Shown: positions 1-12,900, counted from the stretch's first letter. The stretch: 64,000 bases of DNA from Hydractinia symbiolongicarpus (GCF_029227915.1 NC_079880.1:18120001-18184000), one strand, 5' to 3'. The notes: generated from the sequence alone by a model not told the origin. Program-made: numbers and translations.

Positions 1-3000
1 AAATTTGCTCCAGATTATTTTGTATTATCTGAAACAAAATTAGATAGTACTTTTCCAAATAGTCAATTTACTATTGATGATTATGAATTAAGATCTAGAA
101 AAGATCGGGATAAAAATGGAGGTGGGCTAATTGAGAATGTAAAAAAGGGAGTGGTTTGTAAGCAAATAAACATAGCTAACCTTACAAGTAATGAAATTAT
201 ATGTTCTGAGCTAAACATCAGAAACAAAAAATGGACTATTATCACCCTTTATCGTCCACCACGTCATTCTAATCTTCAAAGTTTCTTTGAAGATTTGGAG
301 AAAATTCTAAACAAAACACTCTCATTTTGTGATAACATCATTGTGATGGGGGACATAAACATTGATACTCATAATAAAAATGAAATAATAAATTATCATT
401 ACATAACTTCTCTTTGCGATACTTTTGACCTAAAAAACTTAGTCAAAGACAAAACATGTTTTGCAAGTGAACAAGGAACATCAATTGATGTTATTCTAAC
501 AAATAAACAAAGGTCTTTTCAAAACACTATGGTTACTGAGACTGGACTGAGTGACCATCATCTGATGATTACAACTTTCCTAAGATCTCATCTGGTAAGA
601 TTGAAACCAAAACTAATTGTTTATAGAAGTAACAGAAAGTTTGATGAGAGAAAGTTTCTTTCTGATGTTAGGAATACACGTTTTGATTTTAATGAAAATG
701 ACCCTGCTTCAAATTACGACCACTTGACAAAAACGTTTAGTTCTATTATTGAAAAGCATGCCCCTTTAAAACAGAAACTGCTCAGGGGAAATGAAGCACC
801 TTTTATGAATAAAGAACTTAGGCAAGCCATTTATACCAGGTCAAAATTTAAAAATTGATACAATAAAGATCCTACTGAAGAAAACAAGATTAAATATAAA
901 AAACAACGAAATAAGTGTGTTGGCCTCAGAAAGAAAGCCATAAAAATGTATTTTAAAAATGTTATACATTCTGGGATTGTAGAAAATAAAACTTTTAAAA
1001 TTAAGCCGTTTATAACCAATAAAAGTGGTTTGAACAATGATAACATTATGATTATCAAAGATGGTGCTCAGATAACCAATGACAGTGAGCTTGCTGAATT
1101 ATTTAATGAACGCTATATTAACATTGTAGAAAAAAGTAGTGGAACCAAGCCAATATCAATTGATTATCGAAATTCCTTAGACAAAGAGAGACTAATTAAT
1201 GAGATAATTAAGACATACGAGAGTCATCCGAGTATTGTCAAAATTAAAGCCTGCAACGAAAATATAATTTTTTTTAATTTTGAGGAGGTAGATGACAACA
1301 CAATCAAAAAACTTTTTACTAATTTAAACATAAATTCCTCTCCAGGTAGAGACAAAATACCCCCAAAGCTTGTAGATAGATAGATGTGCATATTTTACAT
1401 GGCTAGCCTCACAAATATCGAGGGATATACCCTGTCTATTATTTCCAGGAGGGGCCATGGCTTAGATGGAGAGTCCTAGAGTATTCAATGCTCATTTTGA
1501 GCGAACCAGACCCAATTAGGGCCCGCGCTCTACTAGACAACTCCCGGCAACATCCAACGGCCCACACAGTGTGCCATCTTCCCAATTTCCCTCACATGGT
1601 TTGGGTTAACCCGGGGCTATGGTAACATTCACTCGCCCATGTTGAATCGCCGTCAAGAGGAATCGAACCCGGTCTCCCGCACAGAGTACGAGAGCTATAA
1701 CCACTAATCTACGGCGCCACGGGTGAAGTTAGCTAGTGAATATCTGATTGGCCCATAAAATGCTATAAACAGCAGCATAAAATTGAATATTTTTCCCGAT
1801 TGAGCCAAACGTGCAACGGTAGCACCTCTTGACAAAGGAGGCAAAAACAAACATAGCATTAGAAATTTTAGACCTGTCAGTGTGTTGAATGTATTTTCAA
1901 AATTCTATGAAAACATATTGAAGGATCAAATCATGTCTTTCATAGAATCGAAACTTTCAATGTTTTTGTCAGCCTATCGGAAAAACTATAACACACAGCA
2001 TGTCTTAATTCGTTTACTAGAAGAATGGAAGAAAAAATTTGATATGAATTACGTGGTTGGTGCAGTCTTAATGGATCTATCAAAAGCTTTCGATTGCGTG
2101 CCACATGATTTACTAATCGCTAAACTTGAGGCATATGGATTTGAAATTAATGCCCTGAAATTTGTCCTGTTATACCTAACAAATAGAGAACAATCTACTC
2201 GTATAAACGGACACTACAGTCTTTTCCAAATGATTCTTTCAGGTGTGCCGCAAGGTTCAATCTTAGGCCCGATAATTTTTAATATTTTTCTCAACGATAT
2301 TTTTCTTTTTATAACCAGAAGTGACCTACACAACTATGCTGATGATAATACATTGTCAAGCTTTTCCAATTCAATTCCAAACCTCATTAAAATTTTAGAA
2401 GGTGAGTCTGAGCAGGCATTAGCATGGCTACATGAAAATAAAATGATTGCTAACCCTGACAAATTTCAATGCATTATTATCAGCAAAGATAGGATAGAAA
2501 ACACAAGTAGTAAACTGATAAGAATCGGAGATAAAAACATATATTCGCAAGACACAGTCAAACTGTTAGGAGTTAAAATTGACAATAACCTTAGATTTGA
2601 TCAGCACTTTAATGAGGTTTGCAAGAAAGCATCTGCGCAACTAAATGCTTTGTATAGATTTAAAAACATACTTCCTTTTAAAGCTAAGAGTGTCTTAGCA
2701 GAAAGTTTTGTGTATTCAAACTTTAACTACTGTCCACTTATTTGGAATTTCTCATCTTCAAAATCACTTTCTAGGGTCGAAAAACTCCATAAGCGAGCCC
2801 TAAAATTTGTAGATAGCGGATATTCAGAGAGAAAAGAAAAGTACATTTCTAGCAAGAACAAAAGTAACTACATGAAAATTATGCGAATACGAAATCTATG
2901 CATAGAGATTTTTAAATCTCTTAATAATTTAAATCCGCCATTTATGTTAGACATCTTTCAACGCAGCGAAACAAACAGGCCAGTACGAAGTCAATATTTA

Positions 3001-3186
3001 AATAATCTTAAAACATTGAACTTTAATACTAAAAATTTTGGGGAAAAATGTCTTCGCTCATTGGGGCCTAAAATCTGGAATACTTTACCTTCCGAATTGA
3101 AAAGTTGTAACAGCCTTAAAAAATTTAAAACGAAACTAAAGGAGTATGATTTCAGTCACTCGGTCTATTTAAATAATTTTTCATAA
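1..3186 (+). pseudogene. Endonuclease-reverse transcriptase of non-LTR element 1, broken
   Basis: The protein would nick target DNA and copy its own RNA into it. Frame 1 is open from the window start. The APE endonuclease motifs GDIN (about 350) and SDHH (about 550) are visible. The RT shows motif A (LSKAFDCVPHDL, about 2070), motif B (SGVPQGSILGP, about 2240) and motif C (YADD, about 2338). The C-terminus has the usual IWNTLPSELK region. Breaks: an in-frame TGA at 856-858; a SINE at 1374-1722 that separates the endonuclease/linker from the RT; and two in-frame stops just after the SINE (near 1756 and 1800). The reading frame is the same on both sides of the SINE. RT residues are intact, so decay is recent to moderate. 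Confidence 0.88.
1374..1722 (-). mobile_element. tRNA-derived SINE inserted in element 1
   Basis: Read on the minus strand, the right part resembles a tRNA gene: an A-box-like TAGATTAGTGGTTA (complement of 1698-1711) and a B-box GGGTTCGATT (complement of 1661-1670), the internal promoter for RNA polymerase III. The minus-strand 3' end (left side) finishes with CTAT-type repeats at 1374-1385. The left flank ends CTTGT and the right flank begins GTGAAG, which restores the RT frame; the duplicated target may be as short as GT (1372-1373 and 1723-1724). A degraded relative lies at 41970-42042. Confidence 0.75.
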
Positions 3187-3224
3187 TTTTTATACATTTT
3201 TCATAAAACTATAAACAAATTTTT

Positions 3225-3317
3225 GTCGGATTTGATTAGTTTCCTGTATATTTATAAGTATGTATTTATTTATTTTTTTATATCAGGAAGCTATATGTAC
3301 ATAGTTATTTCTCCGAC
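3225..3317 (+). other. 3'-terminal stem of non-LTR element 1
   Basis: GTCGGA (3225-3230) pairs with TCCGAC (3312-3317), followed by a TAAATAAATT run and a simple-repeat tail. Elements 2 (9812-9880, minus) and 3 (59326-59391) have the same arrangement with the same GATTAG word after the left arm. Its position suggests the 3' structure that the element's own reverse transcriptase recognises. Confidence 0.6.
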
Positions 3318-6300
3318 GTTAAATAAATTAAGAAGAAGAAACCCCGGGAGCGTATGAGGGAAAAATAGTCTTTTTGCACGTGCGAGTCAAGCTCATCTCT
3401 ACGAGAGAGCCTTTGCTGGGATGCGGATCTTTGCCGGATTGGTTGCGGGGTAAAAGGTGTATATACAGTTTTGACAAAGACGACGAAAGAACCCATAGCC
3501 TGTGCTTATGGAGATGCCTCGCGGTGCACTATCGGGGAGAACGAAAGCAGCGCGAAAAATACATCACGCGGGAAGCTCTCAAACTGGCACGCGAGTACTA
3601 CGAAGACTCCAAGCTAAAGCGTGAAGAGGTGCGTGCCACGAAGCTCGTGGACTTTGAGGGTATCGTTAAACGATTTAAGATCAACATCAGTGTTTTTAAA
3701 CCCAAGACAAACTCCGACAAAGCACCATGGCGGCTCGTCTATGGTCAGAATCAGCACGAGGAGGGGTTGGACACGATCAACCTCGGTATGCTGGATGGTC
3801 ACTGCTTCTACATCAAAAAGATATATGTTTCGATTTGGGGTTGGGAATGCGAGGCCTGCACCCAAATATTCACACAAGCCTGCCACCTCACGAGACACAA
3901 GAAGAACGAATGCGAAGGCGTCAAGACGACGATTAGATGCAAAGGCGAAAAAGTCAAACGCATGCCGAGCCAGTCCGAGAAAGTCTTTTACGAAAAGGAT
4001 GGCTTCAGCGGCGTGTCAATAGTTAGAAGCAATGTCAAAAAAGACGGGGAGACATACACATACACCACGCGCTCTGTGGGCACGGTGGAGAACACGGGAT
4101 TAAGTGCGGGTACCACAAGACCGATTTCTACAGAATCGACGGGTACGAGCCTCAGACCAAAACAGTCTACGAGTATTTCGGCTGTAAATGGCACGGATGC
4201 CCTGTCAACCGAGAAGAACCAACGTAGATAAGAATAATCTCAAGCTCACGCTGTTTAAAGAAGATTATATCCGAAAACGTGGCTACACTATGGTCAGTAC
4301 CTGGGAGTGCGACAACCCACAGTAAAATCAAGAGGTGCTTCGGGAACAGATTTCGGCCCTACCGTCATTACATCTGTTTTGATTTTGAAGCCCTTTATTC
4401 ACCTTTGCACCAAAGGCAAACAGCCAATCTAACATATATCTCGGAACATATCCCCGTGAGTGTTGCGGTTCACGATAGCTTGCGCTAAAGACCAATATTC
4501 ATCGAGCATGATGATCCCAAGGTCTTGGTTAAGCGGTTCGTTGAGGAGCTGGAGAAAAGACGGACCCTTATCGTCGCGGAAGTTGAGAGGTGTGTACCGA
4601 AGCCCAAGGATTTTGAGATGCTCCCCGATCTTAAGCGGGAAGCTTGGGACGAGTGGGTTAACAAGTGGCTGTGATTGGTTTTAATAGCGGAAAGTATGAT
4701 ATTAACCTAATCAAGCGGTATTTTGTTGAGCAAATTACTGAAGACGATGAGAAAATTAACGTGGCTAAAAAAGATAATGACTACATGTTCCTCACAACCC
4801 CGAAGTTCAAATTCCTTCATATCAAAAACTCTCTTATCTCGCACCCGGGATGAGTTACGCCGGATGGTGCAAGTCTCTGGAATGTGGGCTCGAAAAGCTC
4901 GTATTCCCTTAGGAATGCTTAACGGCCTACGACAAGCTGAACCACGTAGGCCCCGTCAAGCACGAGGACTTCTATAGTAGTCTTAGCGGGGGAAACACAA
5001 TCTCGCCCGAGGGGTACGAGCTATTCCGGGGAGAGTTTTACAAGCGAAGCTGTATAACTATGTTGGATTGGCTGCGTGAGTACAACCTACCCAACGTAGA
5101 ACCCTTTATCGAAGCTATCAACAAGACGAGGCAGCAGTACTACGTCGACGAGATTGACATACTAAAGGATGCTGTTAGCATTCCGGGCGTGTCGATGAGA
5201 TACGTCTTGAACAAATCTCTACGATTGAACCCCGGGTTAGAGCTTTACGCTCCGAAGGATCCCTGCAAGTGCAAGTGTAAGGATAAATGCTCCAAAACCC
5301 GGTGCAAGGTCTGTAAAGAGGTTCAAAAAACCTGTATGGAGTGCACAAAAAATTAGGCCTACGATCTCTTGCGAACGGGGATGGTTGATGGTCCAGCGAT
5401 CGTCTTTTGCCGGTACCACGAGAGGGATGTGACGGGTATCAGATCGCACCCATACGACGAACCTCATAAGTGCAAGACCATTCTCGGATACGACGCGAAC
5501 ATGCTCTATCCGGGTACCCTGCTGGAAGATTTTCCCTTGCGGAAAGGAAAAGCTGATTAAAATGGCAGACCCCGTTGAGGGTTTGGAGGCTCTGGAGCAA
5601 GGTGTTCTAGAGGGCGGGCTATTCGGGTTTGCACAAGTTGATATAGAAGTCCCCCAAGAGCTGTACGACAAGTTCAGCGGAATGTCTTCGCTATTTGTGG
5701 TTAAGGAGATACCCGACGTTCAAATCCCCGAGCACATGCACGAGTACTTGACCAAGACGGGGTGCAAGCGTGTTCCCGGAACCTAAAAGCTCTTGGGTTT
5801 AATGAAAGACGAAAAGATCTTGTTGTACATACCCGTGCTAAAATGGTACCTCGAGCACGGTTTTAAAGTCACCGAGGTAAACACTTCGCGTGGTTCCCCG
5901 AGGAGATTGCCGATGCGCGACGACAAGCGTATCGCTGCAGATACGGCAAAGTTGAAGGGTAACTCTTTCTACGGGAAGATGATTGAGGACTTGGCGAGGC
6001 ACTCCAACAAGCTCTTTACCAGAGACGAAAAAGAGGTAGATGCGGCCCAAGCAGGGTCTGGGGCGGCGTCCCAGAAATTTTCGCAAAAACGGGCTTTGCG
6101 AACCCTGAAATAGGTTTAAACGGGAACAAAAAACAACCTCGTATACAGACGTTTTAGATATTGATAACAGAAACGAAACATTTTCATAAATATCGCAGCC
6201 CCGTATAAACACTTCAAATAAAACACAAAAAGCCCTGCGGCTTGAAGATTTCGTCATTAGCCCGGAAGATTCTAAAATTTGAGGTAGACCTTGAAAACGG

Positions 6301-7933
6301 AGAATTGGGTAAACAAATCATTAAGTATCTAATTTTAATTTATTATTGTAACTAACTTGCAATGTTAAAATACAACTTAATATATAAAAAATTAAAAATA
6401 ATAATTTTTAGATATATATAGTATTCTAAAATAATAGTAAAAACTTTAACTGGATATTTTCAATACTGATCTGGAAAACTCTGGAAATTCCAGAATACAA
6501 ATCTTGTTATGTATGAACATGATTCGAATATAATAACTTTAAAACAAGTTTAATTTTAATGACTTATTATTCAATTAATTCAGCAATAAATACATATTAG
6601 CATTTAAATATTTCAGTTTTTAGGCCTTCAAAATTTACTCTCTTGTTAACGATTCTTTGAACATGCTGATGGCGCATGGTTGGATAACAGCTGATCTAAA
6701 AAAGAAAGTACGTTTTAAAAATGAGAAACACAATTTTACCATAAACTGGATTAACACCGGGTTGTTTAATTATCTCTTTAACCTCTCTTTGCCTCTTTGA
6801 TTTAAAGAGGGAATTAAAAAGATACAAATCAATGCCATGTGATGCACAAGTTATATTATATATTAAATACATGTATATAAATTTAATCAAGCTGGCTTTT
6901 GATATCTTTATTATACAAGTAACGTACTAAGCAGGTGATACATGACTGTAAAACCTGTGGACGATATACACAGGATGTATTTTGTCGAAATCGATTAATA
7001 TTAAATTCAACAAATTTTATCGTTTATTATCCAAATTCTTGAATTTGAATTTCTTTTTGGAGAGTCTGATTAGTTGCAGTTTTTCATTTTGAAGAAAAGA
7101 ATCAGTCATTGTTTTGTTTGACAAATCCAGCAAGTTGAAATTTCAAATTGAAACAAAAAAAAGGCAAACAAAGAATTAATAAAATTGTCAGATTTTTTAC
7201 AAGATGTTTAATTATCCTGCATCGGCTAACTATACATTCTGTTACATGCTAATTATCAGTTCACCCTGACTGTTTGGTGCAAGCACCAATAAACTTTTGC
7301 CACGCTTTGACAACTTTTCTGCAGAAAATATAAAAAAATCCTGTGACGAATATCATTTTATCTGATAGAAGTAGCATCACAAAGTGTCGTTTTGAAAGTT
7401 GTTTTAGCCCCCTTTTTCCAAAAAGAACAGGAGTTCGGTGTCCAGCCCCTCATGGGAAAACTATGTAAAGCAAAAAAAAGGCTTTTGTTGCTGACGAGTA
7501 AGAAAAAAAGGCACTCTAATCAGAGCACTATTTTGTGTAGCTAGCTTGATAACTAGTAAAAAGTCAGCACCAATCACAAAGAGATCCAAATTAGCACCAA
7601 AAGCTGAGACAGCTAGCTAGCTAGCCAGCCAGCCCACTTATATATATATTAATTCCTAACTGATAAAATGCATGAATTTAAAAAAAAAAAAGCATATAGC
7701 TCCCTAGCTAGCTACATTAATAAAGCTACTACGATATGGTGGTCATAGTAACAAAAACGCATAGCTAATATAGAAACAACAAAAGATAAACATAAACAAC
7801 TCACCTCAACGTAATTGTACAACTATCCTTCTCTGATTTCATGCAGGAAGGTATACTCTCCATATCAATTTCTTCGGATAAAACCATAAGTAAGTTGTTT
7901 TGCAACACTTAATTAATTTAGCGTATATTTGAG

Positions 7934-7976
7934 CATAGTCATAAGAAAAAGATTGTTTGTTTTTCTTATGACTATG
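7934..7976. repeat. Perfect 17-bp inverted repeat with 9-nt loop
   Basis: Arm CATAGTCATAAGAAAAA at 7934-7950, loop 7951-7959, and exact complement at 7960-7976. It lies within the unidentified insertion in the polymerase gene. Confidence 0.9.
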
Positions 7977-8164
7977 ATTTGAGGTAGCTCATCAAAACAT
8001 ACGTTTTTGAAAACTAACTTTACACGCTCTCTCATGCTCTTGCAAGCCATGTTGAGAACGGAAAGAATCTTCCGTATGCCCTACTGATATATGTACCAAA
8101 GCGCCTTACAAGCCTTATTAATACATAGAAACGAAACTATTTTGACAGGTTTGTTCAAGACTGC

Positions 8165-8397
8165 CTGACTAAAAATAGGTCAGGCCTACATAGATGGATT
8201 ATAGTGCACAGTGAAAGCTTCACGGGATAACCTAGAGCCAAGAGTGGCTGACTTAAAAATTTCTGACTAAAAATAGGTCAGGCCGACATAGGTTGATTCT
8301 AGTCCACGGTGAAAGCTTTACGGGATAACCTAGAGCCAAGACTGGCTGATTTCAGAATTTCTGACTAAAAATAGGTCAGGCCCACATAGGTTGATCC
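8165..8397. repeat. 98-bp tandem repeat, about 2.4 copies
   Basis: Units start at 8165, 8263 and 8361, each with CTGACTAAAAATAGGTCAGG. The first two are full 98-bp copies with scattered substitutions; the third stops after about 37 bp. Each unit contains the short palindromic pair CTGAC...GTCAG. It sits near the right end of the insertion, a common place for subterminal repeats of DNA transposons. Confidence 0.9.
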
Positions 8398-8787
8398 AAT
8401 TCGCGTTATGAGATCCTCAGCATTGTTTACTAGGTCGCGTGACAGGTTTGACCTAGTCTAAATCCGCGCCTGCGAACGGGAGGGTTGTTCAAACCTGAAT
8501 TTATAGGATCTCGGATGATTGCCTTGACAGCCAAGTGCTATTTCGTTGAAGGGAAAGAAGGCACGAAATTCTCGTGCTAAGGGATGTCCAAGAGGCAAAA
8601 TGAAGTGACGTGGTCTAGGTATATGAGCACGTTAAAGGGTAGTGTAGACACCGCGAAAAATGTGGGCTTCCGGGTGCGAAAGCAGGGGATGGTGACTTAT
8701 GAGCAAAACAAGCTGGGACTATCAGTGTTCTACGATAAGCGAAAGGTACTAGAAAGGTACTTTGGAATTGTAAGTCGCGTTGAATAG

Positions 8788-9501
8788 ATTGTGTTTTTTC
8801 TCACAACTTTGAGTCACTCCTCATCAGTATGAAGCGGTAGCAACTCATTTGCCTCATCCATTCAGAAATGAAAAACATTTCTGACTAATCAAGAGGTTTT
8901 CTGTATGATGCGTAAACGAGCTAACCGGTGATGCGTGAATTTTCACACGGGTAATACTCAAGGTGATACTGAATAGCTATATGCGAAGCTCGATATATAG
9001 TATAATTGTGGTAGCAGGCCTAGATCTGGCTGAAGGGTACGGATGGACGGGCGAGACCATGCCTTACCTGGAGGCGGCCGTCTCGCCCAGGTTTCTACCA
9101 CACATTGTGCAAGTCGGGAAAGAATTGTGCCAAAATGCCGGTTAAATGTTAGTGCTAGGAACGGCCTCTGAAAGTTCACACTTAAAAAGGTGGGTTTCGT
9201 TAATGCGTTGTACAAGCACGACATTCTGTATATAGTATAAAGAGCAAGTACGCTAAACCTGCAAAGCAGGACAGCACTGAAAACACCTCGGATATGGAGA
9301 ACCAAAGCTTCTGAGTGGTATACTCGCAGAATCAAAAACCCTCTGGGTTCAAACAACAACAACAACAAAACACCAAGAGGGATCCCCTACGAGGGTTTTG
9401 TTTTGAAAATAAACATGATGTCTTGCAATAATTCTTCCGTACGTCTTGATCGTGTTCTGCTTTTGTAGGTATGCTATTAATAATGGATGCTATTAATAAA
9501 G
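8788..9501. other. X intergenic stretch between polymerase and gene A
   Basis: No supported gene. The small open frames here show no family features. A CAA-repeat run lies near 9352-9367, beside an ACCCTCT...GAGGGTTTT inverted pair (about 9339-9402). In copy Z2 the equivalent spacer is much shorter (62340-62479). Confidence 0.5.
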
Positions 9502-9811
9502 ATGTCACATCTCGCTAATATATTTGATGTAGTTGTTACCCCAGCAGAAGCCCTCGCGCAAAAACCAGCAGAAACCCTTCGACAAACGACAAGCTTTGAA
9601 AGATGCTATACTGAAAGGTAAACAGCATCTTTTGCCGAAAAAATGTACAGAAGGTTTTGTTGACAAAGCATCAGACGGGGCAGTCGAGAAAGCGTATACC
9701 GAATTCGTTCAACGTGAGATCCACGAGAAAGGGGAAAAGACCGCCAAGGCACTCTCTTCGCATGCGATCAGCATTTGTTTGTTTGTTTGTTTGTTTGTAA
9801 ATTTATTTATA

Positions 9812-9880
9812 GTCGGTACATTATATACAAGTTTCGTGAAAAGAAAAATTCTCCAAAAAGGAGTGCTAATCAAAACCGAC
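9812..9880 (-). other. 3'-terminal stem of non-LTR element 2
   Basis: On the minus strand GTCGGT (complement of 9875-9880) pairs with ACCGAC (complement of 9812-9817). The left arm is followed by TTTGATTAG as in elements 1 and 3. The tail after it is (CAAA)n, unlike the GAA and ATCA tails of the other copies. Confidence 0.6.
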
Positions 9881-9979
9881 TGAAATTAAAGTGCAAATAG
9901 AAAAAATATTAAATAATATTAATTGAATGAGAGAAAATATTTTTAAATTTTTATATATACAAAAATGAGTAAAATTTAA

Positions 9980-12900
9980 CTAAAAGCGTGTTTGGGACAA
10001 TTCACATACCTCACAAAAACATTTACTTCCATTCCAACTTTTGATCGCATTTTTAAAAGTACTAAAAGACTCTGAGGATTTCAAGTGATTGGGTAATTTA
10101 TTCCATATTTTTGGCCCCAGGGAAGAGAGACTTTTTGTTCCAAAGCTAACGGTATCTATATTTGGGACTGTTAAATTATTAACATTTTGTGATCTCACTG
10201 GTCTACCACTCCCATGAAATTTAAAGATATCTTTAATGTATGTCGGATTGAGTTCGTGCAAAGTCTTATATATTTCTGTACATAATGTTTTAAGTCTTTA
10301 GACGCTCATTTGGTATTTTCCTGCTTTCAAAAGGAGTTCGTCGTAAGTACTATCATTATCATTTAATAAGAAACGCAAAGCTCTCTTCTGAATTTGTTCA
10401 ATCTTCAACAAAGATTTATATGAAGAGAAATTCCATACTAAAGGGCAATAATTAAAGTTAGAGTATATAAAACTTTGTACCAGCGCTAATTTGGCTTTGT
10501 GAGATAAAAACGTGCTAAGTCTAAACAGTGCATTCAATTGTGCTGATGATTTTTTGATAAGTTTAGAAATGTGAGAGTCGAAATTCAAGCCATTATCAAT
10601 GGTCACTCCTAGTAAATTAACTTCGCTTTCTGTTTTAATTAAATTGTCACCAATTTTTACCACTAAATCACAATTGTTACATTTATCTCTGGTGACAATG
10701 ATTGATTGAAATTTTTTGGATTGGCCATCATTTTGTTATTTTTCAACCACACTAGTGCTATATTAGATTCACATTCTAAAAGTTTAATTAAGTTTGAAAT
10801 TGAGTTTGAGAAAGCAGAAAGGGAATTGTCATCAGCATAATTGTGTACACTGGCTTTTTTAATAAAATAAATAAAGTCATTAATAAAAATGTTAAATAAA
10901 ATAGGTCCTAAAATTGATCCTTGGGGTACTCCAGACAGAATTAATTGGAAAAGACTATGCTGATTATTTATGCGGGTAGATTGCTCTCTGTCAGAAAGGT
11001 ACGATAAAATTAGAAGTAGGGCATCCTGGCTAAAGCCATAGGCATTTAATTTAGCAATAAGTAAATCATGAGGCACGCAATCAAAAGCTTTAGATAGATC
11101 CATTAAAACTGCACCAACTACGTAATGTTTATCTAATTTTTGTTTCCATTCTTCCAATAATCTTATAAGTACATGTTGTGTGCCATATGATTCCCTATAG
11201 GCTGATAAAAATTCTGAAAGTTTATTATCAATATAATCAACAATTTGAGATTTAATTATTCTCTCATAAAATTTTGAAAATATATTTAAAATGCTGACTG
11301 GTCTATAGTTGTTTACACATAATTTATCTTTCCCACCTTTATCAATAGGGGATACAGTAGCGCGTTTGTCTCTCCTTGGAAAAACAGAGAGACAAATACT
11401 GTTGTTAATGGCATTTGTTAAGGGTTTTATCAAATAAGGTTTTGCTAACTTCACCATTTTAGCCGTTATCTTGTCCTCTCCAGATGCCACACCTACTTTT
11501 AGATCCCCGAAAAGTTTAGAGACTTCATTTTCCGAGACTTCCTTAAAGTTAAACAACATTTCATTATTTTGATCAATTAGTGAATTTTTAATTTCAAGAA
11601 TACTAGGGTGATTTTTATATGTTTCCAGAATCTTTGAGATAACTTCATTTCTATTTTTAGATTGATAATTTCGTAGCGACACTGGTTTAACTCCACTATA
11701 TTTTTCAACTATATGTATGTACTCTTCATTGAAAATTTCCGCTATTTTATTTTCATCCGTTACTATAATATCATCGTGAACAATCATAATTTCATTAGAG
11801 CTCTTACCTGATTTGTTAGTAAGGAAAGGTTTAACAGTGCTCCAAAATTTCTTATTTTGAATAATGCCACCCTCCATACCACTATTAAAATGCTCTTTAA
11901 TCACCTGTCGTCTCATACTAACACACTTATTTCTTTGTTTTTTATATTTTGCCCTATTTTCATCTGTTCGATTTTTGTTAAAATTGTTTTTAAGACGAGA
12001 TCTTGTGTAAATTGCTTTTCGTAATTTTTTATTCATAAACGGGGCTTCGTTACCCCGAACTAATTTAATTTTTATAGGTGCATGTTTATCAATTATATTT
12101 CGAAATTTCAGTACAAGGTTCTCATAACTTTCATTTGGATCTATGTTATCACAACAAAAATCTGTGCTCCTCACTTCTTTAAGAAAAACTTGCTCATCAA
12201 ATTTTTTAAAACACCTATACGATATCTCTTTCGATTTTAAACGTACTAAAAAAGTCTTTATAAAAGTAGAAATCATATGGTGGTGGTCACTAAGTCCAGT
12301 TTCAAAAGATTTAGAATTATGGAAACATGCATGTTTATTTGTTAAAAACACATCTATTCGCGATGCACGAGTATTTGTGAAACATGTTTTTTGTTTTATT
12401 AAATTTTTTAAACTGTAGGTTTCGCAGGTGTAGGTGTCGAACTTGAGTCATCACAATCAATATTTATATCGCCCATGACTACAACATTATCATAAGTTTT
12501 GAAAGCCAAATCAAGTGAGCGTTCTATCTCAATAAAAAAGTTACTTAAGTTAGAAGATTCTGGTGGTCTATATACACTAAAAAATGGCCCATTTTTTAGT
12601 TCTCACTGTAATCTCAGAACAAATAACTTCATTTTTCTTTGGCTCAAGGTTTGATAATTACTTACAAATCAGCCTTTCTTTGACGTATTCAATAAGTCCT
12701 CCTCCATTTTTATCCCTGTCCCTTCTGTTTCGTATTTCATAATTTTCAATATCAAATTGAGCAGACGTAAATTCAAGGTTTAATTTAGTTTCTGCCAAAA
12801 CAAAGTAATCTGGTGATATTTTTGTTACAACTTCGCGAACATCTACTATCTTGTTCCTTAAGCTATTTAAGTTTAAATAGCAAAGCAAAGGATTATTCGG

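Larger units (their letters stand above)
1..3340 (+). mobile_element. Non-LTR retrotransposon, CR1/L2/Jockey-like, element 1 (5' end outside window)
   Basis: An APE-endonuclease plus reverse-transcriptase element that begins before position 1. It is closely related to element 2 (9772-13636) and element 3 (about 55990-59432). Its 3' end is a short UTR with a GTCGG...CCGAC stem, then TAAATAAATT and GAA triplets at 3331-3340. At 3338-3341 Polinton polymerase coding sequence resumes in frame, which fixes the 3' boundary. It therefore sits inside the polymerase gene of Polinton X. The clade name is an inference from domain order and motifs; CR1, L2 and Jockey cannot be separated by eye. Confidence 0.85.
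6045..8498. other. Unidentified 2.45-kb AT-rich insertion in the X polymerase gene
   Basis: Coding similarity to polymerase stops at about 6043 and restarts at 8499. The interval is AT-rich and has no open frame with recognisable protein. It begins with a GC-rich patch containing CAGGGTCTGGGGCGGC and ends with CAGGTTTGAACAA on the reverse strand, so CAGG termini are possible, but no target duplication was found because part of the gene is also deleted. Inside are a 17-bp perfect hairpin (7934-7976), a 98-bp tandem repeat (8165-8397) and an AGCT-rich simple stretch near 7610-7630. It could be a decayed non-autonomous DNA transposon; the class is unknown. Confidence 0.5.
3338..8787 (+). pseudogene. 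Polinton X protein-primed DNA polymerase B (type a), fragmented
   Basis: Family-B polymerase that would replicate the element from a protein primer. Pieces in order: N-terminal domain with a C2H2-like finger (CEACTQIF, then HLTRHKKNEC, 3845-3912); Exo I FDFEA near 4378; Exo II GFNSGKYDINL near 4677; a Cys-rich insert CKCKCKDKCSKTRCKVC near 5265-5320; Pol A DANMLYPG near 5495; Pol B KLKGNSFYGK near 5950; C-terminal piece 8499-8787. The Pol C motif (DTDS, present in copy Z2 at about 62020) is missing. The N-terminus is cut by element 1. There are at least five frameshifts or stops (for example after 4231, 4488, 4853, 5356 and 5560). Between 6045 and 8498 unrelated DNA replaces about 330 bp of coding sequence. 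Homologous to 59433-60570 plus 61700-62340. Confidence 0.88.

Noticed and set aside
1640-1722. A functional tRNA gene on the minus strand
   Set aside because: A and B boxes are present, but the region continues into a longer repeat with a simple-repeat tail and has a second copy in an intron, so it is a SINE head; a full cloverleaf was not found.
8165-8397. CRISPR-like array
   Set aside because: Only 2.4 directly adjoining 98-bp units without spacers; a simple tandem repeat in a eukaryotic genome.
8958-9368. A minus-strand gene between polymerase and gene A
   Set aside because: Low-complexity and antisense-like composition, no counterpart in the Z2 spacer.
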